A stretch of DNA of 11,809 bases from an uncultured bacterium (GCA_946061355.1 CAMGRE010000063.1:1-11809); one strand, 5' to 3'. Counted from the stretch's first letter, positions 1-8,077 are shown. A program made the numbers and translations. The notes: generated by a model not told the origin, from the letters alone.

Positions 1-1
1 A

Positions 2-1294
2 AGGCAGTATTGCGATGCCTATCATTTGCTGGAGAATGTGGCGCGATGGGATAAGCCGAAAGTGTTCGGCGTTGCCAGAAAGATGGACAGAACAGCTTTA
101 AAAAGTGATTACTGTACGCAAAAGGCAGCATCAGCTTTTGAGACGTTGATCGATTCCATCCGTGCAAAATATATCCTTCTGTCCTATAACAACATGGCGG
201 AAAAAGGAAATGACCGTTCCAATGCGAAGATCAGTGATGATGATATCATGCGTATCCTGAAAAAAAAGGGAACCGTAAAGGTATTTGCGGAAGATTATAA
301 AGCATTCTCAACCGGAAAATCCGATATTCAGGAGAATCAGGAGAGACTGTTTTTGTGTACGTGTTATGAATCGGAGAAAGAAATCATTCCGTCGGCGTTA
401 AATTATACCGGAGGGAAATACAAACTGCTCTCACAGATCCTGCCGCTTTTCCCAAAGGATGCGGATCGCGTGGTGGATCTGTTTTGCGGTGGGTGTAATG
501 TCGGGATTAATGTAAGCTGTAATAAAGTTCAATTCAATGATTCCAACCGGTATCTGATGGGACTGTTGGATACATTCAGACGACTGCCCAAAGAAAAGGT
601 ATTTGAGTGGCTGTATAATGCGATTGAAAGATATCATCTTTCGCTTGTGAGCAAGAACGGATATGAATATTACGAATGTGAAAGTTCGAAAGGCTTAGGC
701 TCCTGCAATAAGGAGGGGTATAACAAACTCAGGAAAGATTTTAATTGTAAAGAAGAGCAGGATGATGAGTACTTTTTGATGCTGTACCTGTTGATTGTCT
801 ATTCGTTTAATAATCAGTTAAGGTTCAACAAAAAAGGGGAATTCAATTTACCTGTCGGTAAGAGGGATTTCAATTCAAAGATGCAGAAGAAATTGGAAGC
901 TTTTATCGACCGGATCAAAAGTGGGGATTACTGTTTTACAAATCAGGATTTCAGAGATGTAAAGTTAGATGATTTTACGGATAAGAGTTTCTTTTATGCA
1001 GATCCGCCGTATCTGATCACATGCGCTACCTATAATGAGCAGGATGGATGGACGGAACGGGATGAATATGATCTGCTGTCATTTCTGGAAGAACTGGACA
1101 GGAGAGGAATCCGGTTTGCATTATCCAACGTGCTGGAAAGCAAGGGCAGGAAAAACAGTATCTTAGCCGACTGGATTGAGAAAAACAAAAAGTTTAAGGC
1201 GATTTTCCTTGATTATGACTATGCAAATTCAAATTACCATACGAAGCGGGAAGGCATTACCAGGGAAGTGTTGGTGGTAAATTACGAAATATAG
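2..1294 (+). CDS. Two-domain (M.FokI-like) D12-class adenine-N6 DNA methyltransferase, 5' end outside window
   Basis: This is a partial gene. The frame is open to the window edge (codons before base 26 read RQYCDAYHL), so the TTG at 26 is not taken as the start. Residues are counted from that TTG. Residues 1 to about 115 look like the C-terminal part of one D12-class adenine methyltransferase domain (KYILLSYNN at 49-57, then a KISDDDI region). A second, complete domain follows from about residue 122: NYTGGKYKLL (AdoMet-binding motif X), DLFCGGCNVG at 151-160 (motif I), catalytic DPPY at 326-329 (bases 1001-1012) and a C-terminal NSNYHTKREG...REVLVVNY block. Tandem D12 domains are known from type IIS enzymes such as M.FokI, where each domain methylates one strand of an asymmetric site. 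By hand count bases 781-840 are about 35% GC and bases 2221-2280 in the next gene about 65%, which suggests horizontal acquisition. A cognate nuclease, if present, would lie upstream. Confidence 0.88.
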   Translation, partial: RQYCDAYHLLENVARWDKPKVFGVARKMDRTALKSDYCTQKAASAFETLIDSIRAKYILLSYNNMAEKGNDRSNAKISDDDIMRILKKKGTVKVFAEDYKAFSTGKSDIQENQERLFLCTCYESEKEIIPSALNYTGGKYKLLSQILPLFPKDADRVVDLFCGGCNVGINVSCNKVQFNDSNRYLMGLLDTFRRLPKEKVFEWLYNAIERYHLSLVSKNGYEYYECESSKGLGSCNKEGYNKLRKDFNCKEEQDDEYFLMLYLLIVYSFNNQLRFNKKGEFNLPVGKRDFNSKMQKKLEAFIDRIKSGDYCFTNQDFRDVKLDDFTDKSFFYADPPYLITCATYNEQDGWTERDEYDLLSFLEELDRRGIRFALSNVLESKGRKNSILADWIEKNKKFKAIFLDYDYANSNYHTKREGITREVLVVNYEI

Positions 1295-1312
1295 ATAGAT
1301 ACAAAACAAAAA

Positions 1313-1318
1313 GAGAGG
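1313..1318 (+). promoter_or_regulatory. Ribosome binding site that selects the ATG at 1327
   Basis: GAGAGG lies 8 bases before ATG 1327 but only 2 bases before the in-frame GTG at 1321. The spacing favours ATG 1327, giving a protein that starts MGKAQEK. Confidence 0.55.
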
Positions 1319-1326
1319 CAGTGAGG

Positions 1327-3582
1327 ATGGGGAAAGCACAGGAAAAAATCATTATCAGGGGATTGAGGCAGAATAATCTGAAGAACATATCCCTGGAGAT
1401 CCCGAAGGAAAAGATCGTGGTATTTACCGGCGTGTCCGGTTCGGGAAAGTCGAGCATCGTGTTCGACACGGTGGCGGCAGAGAGCCAGAGACAGATGAAC
1501 GAGACCTACACGGCATTTATGCGCGGGAGACTGCCGAAGTACGAGAAGCCGAAGGTGGATTACATTGATAATCTGACGGCGTCGGTCATCATTGATCAGA
1601 GCCGGCTGGGCGGAAATTCCCGCTCAACCGTAGGGACGATCAGTGATCTGTACGCTACGCTCAGACTGCTGTATTCCAGGATCGGAACGCCATGGGTTGG
1701 GACAGCTTCCTATTTTTCGTTCAACGATCCGAACGGCATGTGCAAGGAGTGTTCCGGGATCGGCAAAGTGATGAAGGTGGATATCTTGGACCGGATCGAT
1801 CCCGAGAAATCCTGGAATGAAGGGATGGCGGATCTGCCGGCGTTCCATGTGGGCAACTGGTACTGGAAGCAGTATGCGCAGTCGGGACTTATTCCGCTTG
1901 ATAAGAAGTATAAGGATTACACGGAGGAGGAGCGGAATATCCTCCTGCACGGTTCTCGCGAAAAGAACGGAGAGAAACTCTCCAAGAAGGTTGAGGGAAT
2001 CGAAGATTATATGGAACGGATGTTGATCAGGCGGGATGCGTCGGAGCTCAAGGATGCTTCCTTAAAGAGACTGATGCAGTATGTGCAGGAAAATACCTGC
2101 CCGTGCTGCGGCGGCAGGCGGCTCAATGAGAGGACACTCAGCTGCAAGGTGGCGGGATACAACATCTATGAGATGTGTGAGATGGAATTCGTAAAGCTCA
2201 GGGAAGTGTTGCTGACGATCGAGGACAAGCGCGCGGCGACGATGGTGGAGGCACTTGTCGCGGCACTCACCAGGATGATCGATATCGGACTCCCGTATCT
2301 GAGCATGAACCGGGAATCGTCCACGCTGTCGGGCGGTGAAGCACAGAGGCTGAAGCTGGTGCGTTACATGGGAAGTTCCCTGACGGGGATGACGTATATC
2401 TTCGATGAGCCCAGTACAGGAATGCATCCGCGGGATGTCCACAGAATGTGCAAGCTGTTAAAGAGCCTTAGGGATAAGGGAAACACCGTGCTTGTCGTGG
2501 AACATGACAAGGATATCATCAGCATAGCGGATGAGGTGATTGATGTGGGACCGCTTGCGGGAAAGAGCGGCGGACAGATCCTGTTTCAGGGAAGCTATGA
2601 AGCATTGCTTGCGTCCGGAACCAAAACGGGAAATGCCATGAAGGAGAAGATTCCTGTCAAGATGAAACCGAGGATACCAAACGGGTTCCTGTCTGTGGAG
2701 CATGCGAATCTCCATAATCTGAAAGACGTGTCCGTGGAGGTCCCGTTAAATGTCCTGACTGTGATCACGGGTGTGGCAGGTTCCGGCAAGAGTACCTTGA
2801 TCCGGGATGTCTTTGCGAAACAGTATGCGGACAGAGTCGTGCTGGTCGATCAGTCTCCGGTGACGGCGACGGGACGGTCTACGCCGGCAACTTTTCTGGG
2901 ATTCTTTGATGAGATCAGGAAACTCTTTGCCGCGGAGAGTGGACAGGACGCATCGCTTTTTACCTTCAACGGAGCCGGTGCATGCCCGGCATGTAAGGGC
3001 AGAGGAGTGGTGGTAACAGAACTCGTTTTCATGGATCCGGTTTCGACGGTCTGTGAAGAGTGTGAGGGCAGACGATACAGTAAGGAAGCATTGTCACATA
3101 CTTATCACGGTAAAAATATCATGGAAGTGCTGGAGATGTCCGTGGAGGATGCGTATGAATTCTTTGCAGATAACCGGAAGATCAGCAAACGCCTGAAGGC
3201 GATGATCGAGGTCGGACTGCCGTATCTGTCGCTGGGACAGTCGCTGTCCACACTGTCGGGCGGTGAGAGGCAGCGCGTGAAACTTGCGAAGGATCTGGAC
3301 AAAAAGGGGAATGTCTATATTCTTGATGAGCCGACGACCGGACTCCACGCTTCGGACATCACGAATATCATGCAGCTTCTTGAGAAACTGGTCAAAAAAG
3401 GAAATACGGTGATCGTGATCGAGCATAATCTCGATGTGATGAAACAGGCGGATTACATCATTGACATCGGACCGGACGGCGGTTCCGGCGGTGGGGAGGT
3501 CGTCTTTACAGGGACGCCGCAGGAGATGATCGATCGTGGGGATACGATCACGGCAAAATATCTGCGGCGGGATTCGGAATAA
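1327..3582 (+). CDS. Short UvrA-like tandem ABC ATPase (excinuclease subunit A paralogue lacking the UvrB-binding domain)
   Basis: The 751-residue cytosolic protein has two ABC ATPase halves of the UvrA type. Walker A is GVSGSGKS at 35-42 and GVAGSGKS at 482-489. LSGGE signatures are at 334-338 and 643-647. Walker B is IFDEPSTGMH at 358-367 and ILDEPTTGLH at 665-674. Zinc-binding CxxC pairs are at 139/142 with 258/261 and at 553/556 with 576/579. Canonical UvrA is about 940 residues. Here the text runs from LRLLYSRIGTP directly to SYFSFNDPNG and the first CxxC, so the UvrB-binding domain is absent. Such short UvrA-like proteins occur in Bacillota and Actinomycetota, and some (DrrC type) are linked to resistance to DNA-binding drugs. 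A DNA-damage or drug-protection role is therefore inferred, and classical excision repair is unlikely. The start ATG follows GAGAGG; an in-frame GTG at 1321 is the alternative. The gene follows the methyltransferase by about 30 bases and precedes the TPR gene by 25. Confidence 0.9.
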   Translation: MGKAQEKIIIRGLRQNNLKNISLEIPKEKIVVFTGVSGSGKSSIVFDTVAAESQRQMNETYTAFMRGRLPKYEKPKVDYIDNLTASVIIDQSRLGGNSRSTVGTISDLYATLRLLYSRIGTPWVGTASYFSFNDPNGMCKECSGIGKVMKVDILDRIDPEKSWNEGMADLPAFHVGNWYWKQYAQSGLIPLDKKYKDYTEEERNILLHGSREKNGEKLSKKVEGIEDYMERMLIRRDASELKDASLKRLMQYVQENTCPCCGGRRLNERTLSCKVAGYNIYEMCEMEFVKLREVLLTIEDKRAATMVEALVAALTRMIDIGLPYLSMNRESSTLSGGEAQRLKLVRYMGSSLTGMTYIFDEPSTGMHPRDVHRMCKLLKSLRDKGNTVLVVEHDKDIISIADEVIDVGPLAGKSGGQILFQGSYEALLASGTKTGNAMKEKIPVKMKPRIPNGFLSVEHANLHNLKDVSVEVPLNVLTVITGVAGSGKSTLIRDVFAKQYADRVVLVDQSPVTATGRSTPATFLGFFDEIRKLFAAESGQDASLFTFNGAGACPACKGRGVVVTELVFMDPVSTVCEECEGRRYSKEALSHTYHGKNIMEVLEMSVEDAYEFFADNRKISKRLKAMIEVGLPYLSLGQSLSTLSGGERQRVKLAKDLDKKGNVYILDEPTTGLHASDITNIMQLLEKLVKKGNTVIVIEHNLDVMKQADYIIDIGPDGGSGGGEVVFTGTPQEMIDRGDTITAKYLRRDSE

Positions 3583-3597
3583 AAAAGTAAATGACAC

Positions 3598-3602
3598 GGA
3601 GG
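3598..3602 (+). promoter_or_regulatory. Strong ribosome binding site that selects ATG 3608
   Basis: GGAGG (extended GGAGGAAG) lies 5 bases before ATG 3608. It rules out the earlier in-frame start at 3536, which would lie inside the 3' end of the uvrA-like gene. Confidence 0.7.
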
Positions 3603-3607
3603 AAGTT

Positions 3608-4924
3608 ATGTGGTGCGGACATGATACGAATGATAAGAGAGAGCGGTTACAGGATCTGATCGACTATTTTGAGGGAACGTGTGAATACTGCATCGCCAAT
3701 ATGGGAATGGAATCATATGTGGATGAAATAGTACGGATGATCGATGAGAATGGGGATGCGCAGGACGATATCTCCATGATGACATATTATACCTACGGCG
3801 TCATGCTGTATAAGCAGGAGAAGCTGGAGGAGGCGGCCTGTGCCTGGCGCAGGGCGGAACAGACTGCACAGAAGATCGGAAACAGAGAATTTCTGGCAAA
3901 AAATAAATCTTATCTGGCAATCTACTATTATGTAAAAGGGGATTTTGAGGCTTCGGACCGGTATTTCAAAGAGGCGGAGGATATTTTTAAGGAACTCGAG
4001 CTGTACACGGAACTGGCGCTGCACTATATCAATATCTTATGGTATAAGCGCTATGAGGAAGACGAAAAAGCCGTGCTGGAATATATGGACAGAGCATTTG
4101 ACTATGTCCAGATGTCCGCTTCCAGAAGGGATGCCAGGATCTATCTTCACCTTGGATATATTTACAAAACGATCTTCGGCGATTTTGTGCGTGGGATCAA
4201 ATATTTCTGCACAGCCGGAGAGATGTGCCATGGGAACGAAAATGTGGAGATGGAGACGATGACGATCCATGTCATGGCGGACGGCTATATGCAGCTGGAG
4301 CATTTTGAGGAAGCCATAGCGATCTATACCTATATCCTGCAGCATGAGCGGTACCGGTCTGTGACACCGAACCTGCAATGTATGATGTTGTCGAATTTGA
4401 TCTATTGTTATTTCCGGACAGGCATGCTGGAGGAAGCTGACCAAATGATACAGCGCATGCGCATACTGGTGCCGGATACGCTGGTCAATATGCGCGGGCA
4501 GTTCTTCTGTGTGTCCACATGGCTGCAGGCGAAGCTGGCCATTGCCGGAAAGGATTATCTGGATATGGTTCCGGAAGAACTGCAGGAATGCAAGGATATC
4601 TATGATGAAAATAAAGAAAATTTCTATATCAGTGATTTTGATTTCAAACTCAGTGAGACTTCCGGAGATTATTATATGGCATTGAACGATGCAAAAAAGG
4701 CAGTGGGCGCATATCTCTATCAGGAAGCACTGGCGGAAAAATACGGAAAACTTGCGGAGAACAGAGCGTGGCAGAATCTGGCAGAGGCATATCGGGCAGC
4801 AGGCGTGAAGGAAAAGGCGGAGATGTACCGAAGCCGCGCGCAGGCGGTGGACAGTCAGTTAGAGAACGCCAACCTGGTGGAATATTATAACAGAATTTTC
4901 AGAAAAATCTTTCAGGAACAGTGA
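3608..4924 (+). CDS. Tetratricopeptide-repeat protein of unknown function
   Basis: The 438-residue protein is almost entirely helical-repeat sequence and has no signal peptide or membrane segment, so it is probably cytosolic. TPR-like helix pairs can be seen at about 60-93 (TYGVMLYKQEKLEEAACAW), 98-130 (YLAIYYYVKGDFEASDRYF), 178-207, 220-250 (ADGYMQLEHFEEAIAIY), 260-290 (IYCYFRTGMLEEADQM), 350-382 and 386-417 (LAEAYRAAGVKEKAEMYRS). It ends in a short polar, aromatic tail. TPR domains bind proteins or peptides, but no helix-turn-helix, kinase, GGDEF or other output domain is visible. It may be a stand-alone adaptor, or it may resemble the sensory half of a TPR-regulator whose output domain is absent. 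The gene begins 25 bases after the uvrA-like gene with no terminator between them, so they are probably co-transcribed. No specific function is assigned. Confidence 0.8.
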   Translation: MWCGHDTNDKRERLQDLIDYFEGTCEYCIANMGMESYVDEIVRMIDENGDAQDDISMMTYYTYGVMLYKQEKLEEAACAWRRAEQTAQKIGNREFLAKNKSYLAIYYYVKGDFEASDRYFKEAEDIFKELELYTELALHYINILWYKRYEEDEKAVLEYMDRAFDYVQMSASRRDARIYLHLGYIYKTIFGDFVRGIKYFCTAGEMCHGNENVEMETMTIHVMADGYMQLEHFEEAIAIYTYILQHERYRSVTPNLQCMMLSNLIYCYFRTGMLEEADQMIQRMRILVPDTLVNMRGQFFCVSTWLQAKLAIAGKDYLDMVPEELQECKDIYDENKENFYISDFDFKLSETSGDYYMALNDAKKAVGAYLYQEALAEKYGKLAENRAWQNLAEAYRAAGVKEKAEMYRSRAQAVDSQLENANLVEYYNRIFRKIFQEQ

Positions 4925-4956
4925 GATGATATTTTCATTCTGATTTCATTTGGGGC

Positions 4957-4985
4957 TTATCAAACCATACATTTTGTGGTATCAT
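4957..4985 (+). promoter_or_regulatory. Predicted extended -10 sigma-A promoter of the nrdD operon
   Basis: A -35 element TTATCA (4957-4962; 4 of 6 to TTGACA) is separated by 17 bases from a -10 element TATCAT (4980-4985; 5 of 6 to TATAAT). A TG dinucleotide precedes the -10 in the extended position (TGGTATCAT). Transcription would start near 4992, giving a leader of about 120 bases before nrdD. Both NrdR-like boxes lie on or just after this promoter, as expected for repression. Confidence 0.55.
4967..4982 (+). promoter_or_regulatory. Weak NrdR-like box 1, overlapping the -10 element
   Basis: This 16-base element has ATAC and GTAT as inverted ends. It matches the published NrdR box consensus acaCwAtATaTwGtgt at 10 of 16 positions, including the conserved C and G. 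Its centre is 30 bases from box 2. Known NrdR box pairs are usually 31-32 bases apart centre to centre, so the phase is close but not exact. Confidence 0.4.
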
Positions 4986-4996
4986 ATTCTGTAGGC

Positions 4997-5012
4997 CCAC
5001 TATATATGGTGC
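4997..5012 (+). promoter_or_regulatory. NrdR-like box 2 upstream of nrdD
   Basis: CCACTATATATGGTGC matches acaCwAtATaTwGtgt at 13 of 16 positions (mismatches at 1, 12 and 16) and is nearly palindromic. It lies just downstream of the predicted transcription start of an anaerobic ribonucleotide reductase operon, the expected location for this (d)ATP-sensing repressor. The nrdR gene is not in the window. Confidence 0.6.
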
Positions 5013-5013
5013 T

Positions 5014-5043
5014 CGCTGCCGCTGCGTGGAATGTGCGGCAGCG
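5014..5043 (+). other. GC-rich hairpin in the nrdD leader
   Basis: CGCTGCCGC (5014-5022) and GCGGCAGCG (5035-5043) form a perfect 9-base-pair stem with a 12-base loop. No U-run follows, so it is not a standard terminator. It lies between NrdR-like box 2 and the nrdD start, about 67 bases before the ATG. It could stabilise the mRNA or affect translation, but the function is unknown. Confidence 0.45.
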
Positions 5044-5110
5044 GTGCGGAATGCAGAGTTTCGCGGGCGTGTCTGTATGATAGGGATTATTTAGGAAAAG
5101 AGAGTGCTGT

Positions 5111-7300
5111 ATGGAATCAGATGTGAAAAACAAAGTGATCAAGCGAAACGGTGAGGAGGTGGATTTTGATCTCACCAAGATTGTGAATGCTGTCAGCGCC
5201 GCCAATCGGGGAGTGGATAACATTCACAAGATGAACGAGTATCAGATCCGCGCAATTGCGGAAGATATTGCCAATCAGGTGAAGCATACTTCCCACGCCG
5301 TGAATGTGGAAGATATCCAGGACATGGTGGAGACAAGCATCATGGGAATGCGCGGGTATGAGGTGGCGCAGAAGTATGTGCGTTACCGGTATAAGAGAGA
5401 ACTCGCACGTAAATCCAATACCACGGATAACGGGATACTGGCGCTGATCGAGCATCTGAACGAGGAGGTCAATCAGGAGAATTCGAATAAGAATCCTGTG
5501 ATCAATTCGACACAGCGTGATTATATGGCAGGCGAGGTCAGCAAGGATCTCTCCAGGCGTGTGCTTCTTCCGGAGGATGTGGTGAGCGCTCACGAGGCGG
5601 GGATCATTCATTTCCATGACACGGACTATTTTGCCCAGAAGGAGCACAACTGCGATTTGATCAATTTGGAGGATATGCTGCAGAACGGCACGGTGATCAG
5701 CGATACGCTGATCGAGAAGCCGCACAGCTTCTTTACGGCATGCAATGTGACGACGCAGATTGTTGCGCAGGTGGCGAGTAATCAATATGGAGGCCAGTCC
5801 TTTACGCTGGCACATCTGGCGCCCTTTGTGGATATCAGCAGACAAAAGATCAGACAGAGCGTAATAGAGGAGCGGACGGAGTGCGGCGAGAGCATGGATG
5901 AGGAGATCATAGATCGCATCACGGAGAAGCGTCTGCGGGAGGAGATTCGCAGCGGGATCCAGACCATCCAGTATCAGCTGATCACGCTTATGACCTGTAA
6001 CGGACAGGCGCCGTTTGTCACGGTGTTCATGTATCTGGATGAGGTGGCGGACGGACAGATCCGAGAGGATCTGGCGCTGATCATTGAGGAAGTGTTGAAG
6101 CAGAGGATGCAGGGTGTCAAAAATGAGAAAGGCGTCTGGATCACACCGGCATTTCCCAAGCTGATCTATGTGCTGGACGAGGATAATATCACGGAAGATG
6201 CCAAATATTATTATCTGACGTGCCTTGCGGCAAAATGTACGGCAAAGCGTCTGGTTCCCGATTATATCTCCGCAAAGATCATGAAGGAACTCAAACAGGG
6301 GGAGGTGTATCCCTGTATGGGATGCCGGTCATTTTTGACGGTGGAGGATTCCCAACGCAATGAGGATGGCAGCCATAAGTTCTACGGAAGATTCAATCAG
6401 GGTGTCGTGACGATCAATCTGGTGGATGTGGCATGCTCCTCCGAGGGAGATATGGACAGATTCTGGGAAATCCTGGATGAGAGGCTGGAACTGTGCCACA
6501 AGGCGTTGCGCTGTCGTCATGAGAGGCTGCTCGGCACGGTGTCGGATGTGGCGCCGATCCTCTGGCAGTACGGCGCACTGGCGCGACTTGAGAAAGGCGA
6601 GAAGATCGATAAGCTTCTGTATAACGGATATTCTACGATATCGCTGGGGTATGCGGGACTTTATGAGATGTGTGTGCGCATGCTCGGCAAATCCCATACA
6701 GATCCGGAGGCGAGCCCTTTTGCGCTGCAGGTGATGCAGCGGCTGAACGATAAATGTCGCGAGTGGAAAGAGGCGGAACATATCAGTTATTCCGTCTACG
6801 GGACACCGATGGAGTCCACCACATACAAGTTTGCAAAATGTCTCCAGAAGCGCTTTGGCATTATTGAGGGTGTGACAGACAAAAATTATATCACGAACAG
6901 CTATCATGTGCATGTGACAGAGGAAATCAATGCGTTTGACAAGTTGGAGTTTGAGGCGAAATTCCAGAAGCTTTCGCCGGGCGGCGCCATCAGTTACGTG
7001 GAAGTGCCCAATATGCAGAATAACATCCCGGCGGTGCTCTCCGTGATGAAATTCATCTATGACCATATCATGTATGCGGAATTAAATACCAAGAGTGATT
7101 ACTGCGAGCAGTGCGGCTACGATGGGGAGATCAAGATCCGTGAGGACGAGTCGGGCAAACTGGTCTGGGAGTGCCCGAACTGCGGCAACCGCGATCAGAA
7201 TAAGTTGTTTGTGGCGAGGAGAACCTGCGGTTATATCGGCACGCAGTTCTGGAATCAGGGGCGGACGCAGGAGATCCGGGACAGAGTGCTGCATTTGTAG
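5111..7300 (+). CDS. nrdD: Anaerobic (class III) ribonucleoside-triphosphate reductase
   Basis: The 729-residue enzyme reduces ribonucleoside triphosphates to deoxyribonucleotides using a glycyl radical. It functions only without oxygen. Residues 5 to about 95 form an ATP-cone (VIKRNGEEVDFDLTKI...), the allosteric domain that senses ATP and dATP. The catalytic barrel follows, with FHDTDYF at 168-174, HSFFTACNV at 205-213 and cysteines in PCMGC (C402, C405). The C-terminal zinc site is C665/C668 with C688/C691. The radical loop is RRTCGYIG at 703-710, where Gly707 after Cys706 corresponds to E. coli Gly681. Length is normal for the family (E. coli 712). The start has a purine-rich site (5093-5104) in front. 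The gene has its own predicted promoter and NrdR-like boxes. The activase gene nrdG is present but displaced by one gene. Confidence 0.97.
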   Translation: MESDVKNKVIKRNGEEVDFDLTKIVNAVSAANRGVDNIHKMNEYQIRAIAEDIANQVKHTSHAVNVEDIQDMVETSIMGMRGYEVAQKYVRYRYKRELARKSNTTDNGILALIEHLNEEVNQENSNKNPVINSTQRDYMAGEVSKDLSRRVLLPEDVVSAHEAGIIHFHDTDYFAQKEHNCDLINLEDMLQNGTVISDTLIEKPHSFFTACNVTTQIVAQVASNQYGGQSFTLAHLAPFVDISRQKIRQSVIEERTECGESMDEEIIDRITEKRLREEIRSGIQTIQYQLITLMTCNGQAPFVTVFMYLDEVADGQIREDLALIIEEVLKQRMQGVKNEKGVWITPAFPKLIYVLDEDNITEDAKYYYLTCLAAKCTAKRLVPDYISAKIMKELKQGEVYPCMGCRSFLTVEDSQRNEDGSHKFYGRFNQGVVTINLVDVACSSEGDMDRFWEILDERLELCHKALRCRHERLLGTVSDVAPILWQYGALARLEKGEKIDKLLYNGYSTISLGYAGLYEMCVRMLGKSHTDPEASPFALQVMQRLNDKCREWKEAEHISYSVYGTPMESTTYKFAKCLQKRFGIIEGVTDKNYITNSYHVHVTEEINAFDKLEFEAKFQKLSPGGAISYVEVPNMQNNIPAVLSVMKFIYDHIMYAELNTKSDYCEQCGYDGEIKIREDESGKLVWECPNCGNRDQNKLFVARRTCGYIGTQFWNQGRTQEIRDRVLHL

Positions 7301-7373
7301 GAGATGAGCGCTGCATTGACAACCGGGCGCATTTTGCATCCGGAAATAGAATTCGGAGCAAGAGGTAAAAAGC

Positions 7374-8060
7374 ATGACAGGAATCTTGTACGGTGTGGGA
7401 GTCGGTCCGGGTGATCCGGAGCTTATGACGCTCAAAGCTGTCAGAGTAATCAGAGAAAATGATATCATTGCCCTGCCGGGAGCAGATGCGAAGGAGACGG
7501 CCGCATACCGGATTGCGTCTGCCGCAGTTCCGGAGCTGGAATCCAAAACGCTTCTTTCCGTTTATATGCCGATGACACATGATAAAGCAGAACAGGAAAA
7601 GTGTCACAGGGCCGGTGCCGAAAAGATAGAGAAATATCTTGCACAGGGCAGAAATGTTGTGTTCCTGACGCTTGGGGATCCGACAGTCTACTCAACCTTT
7701 ATGTATATCTGTCAGATTGTGGAGGAGGAAGGGTTCTTGACCGAGTTGGTCAGCGGCGTAACATCTTTCTGCGCAGCAGCAGCAAGAGTCAAGCAGGCAC
7801 TCGGTATCCGGAAGGAGCAGATTCACATTTATCCGGCGCACAGTCTGGAAGAAGATCTGCCGGATGAAGGAACCTGTGTCCTGATGAAATCGGGCAGCAG
7901 AATGAAACAGGTCAAAGAAATTATCAAAAAAAGCGGAAGGGAAGCTGTCATGGTGGAAAACTGCGGGATGGAAGACGAAAGAGTCTATTCCCATGTGGAT
8001 GAGATTCCGGATACGGCAGGATATTATTCCCTGATCATTGCAAGAGAAAAATCGGATTAA
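7374..8060 (+). CDS. cbiL: Cobalt-precorrin-2 C(20)-methyltransferase
   Basis: The 228-residue protein belongs to the tetrapyrrole (CobI/CbiL) methylase family, which transfers a methyl group from AdoMet to C20 of cobalt-precorrin-2 (anaerobic route) or precorrin-2 (aerobic route) in corrin synthesis. The sequence shows YGVGVGPGDPELMTLKA (6-22), the CbiL-typical LTLGDPTVYST at 98-108, GVTSF at 128-132 and VENCGMEDERVY at 194-205. Length is close to the usual 230-240. The start follows AGAGG with 8 bases of spacing. The symbol cbiL rather than cobI is chosen because the neighbours imply an anaerobe; the sequence alone does not separate the two. No other cobalamin gene is in the window. It lies 73 bases after nrdD and 17 before nrdG, with no clear terminator on either side, so it is probably transcribed with them. 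Confidence 0.92.
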   Translation: MTGILYGVGVGPGDPELMTLKAVRVIRENDIIALPGADAKETAAYRIASAAVPELESKTLLSVYMPMTHDKAEQEKCHRAGAEKIEKYLAQGRNVVFLTLGDPTVYSTFMYICQIVEEEGFLTELVSGVTSFCAAAARVKQALGIRKEQIHIYPAHSLEEDLPDEGTCVLMKSGSRMKQVKEIIKKSGREAVMVENCGMEDERVYSHVDEIPDTAGYYSLIIAREKSD

Positions 8061-8077
8061 GAGGCGGGCCGCGAAGG

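Noticed and set aside
26..28. TTG as the start codon of the methyltransferase
   Set aside because: The frame stays open to the window edge with family-like residues before it, no ribosome binding site is visible, and the first domain would lack its catalytic motif.
1327..3582. Housekeeping UvrA of nucleotide excision repair
   Set aside because: The protein is about 190 residues shorter than canonical UvrA and lacks the UvrB-binding domain; no uvrB or uvrC is nearby.
5117..5845. A 242-codon open frame on the - strand
   Set aside because: It lies wholly antisense to nrdD, whose domains and motifs are continuous, and its predicted protein has no recognisable family features.
6329..7066. A 245-codon open frame on the - strand
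   Set aside because: It is antisense to the catalytic and C-terminal part of nrdD and shows low-complexity, shadow-like composition.
7316..7344. A perfect TTGACA before cbiL that might be a separate promoter
   Set aside because: No acceptable -10 lies 16-18 bases downstream (TCCGGA at 17); the nearest TAGAAT is 25 bases away.
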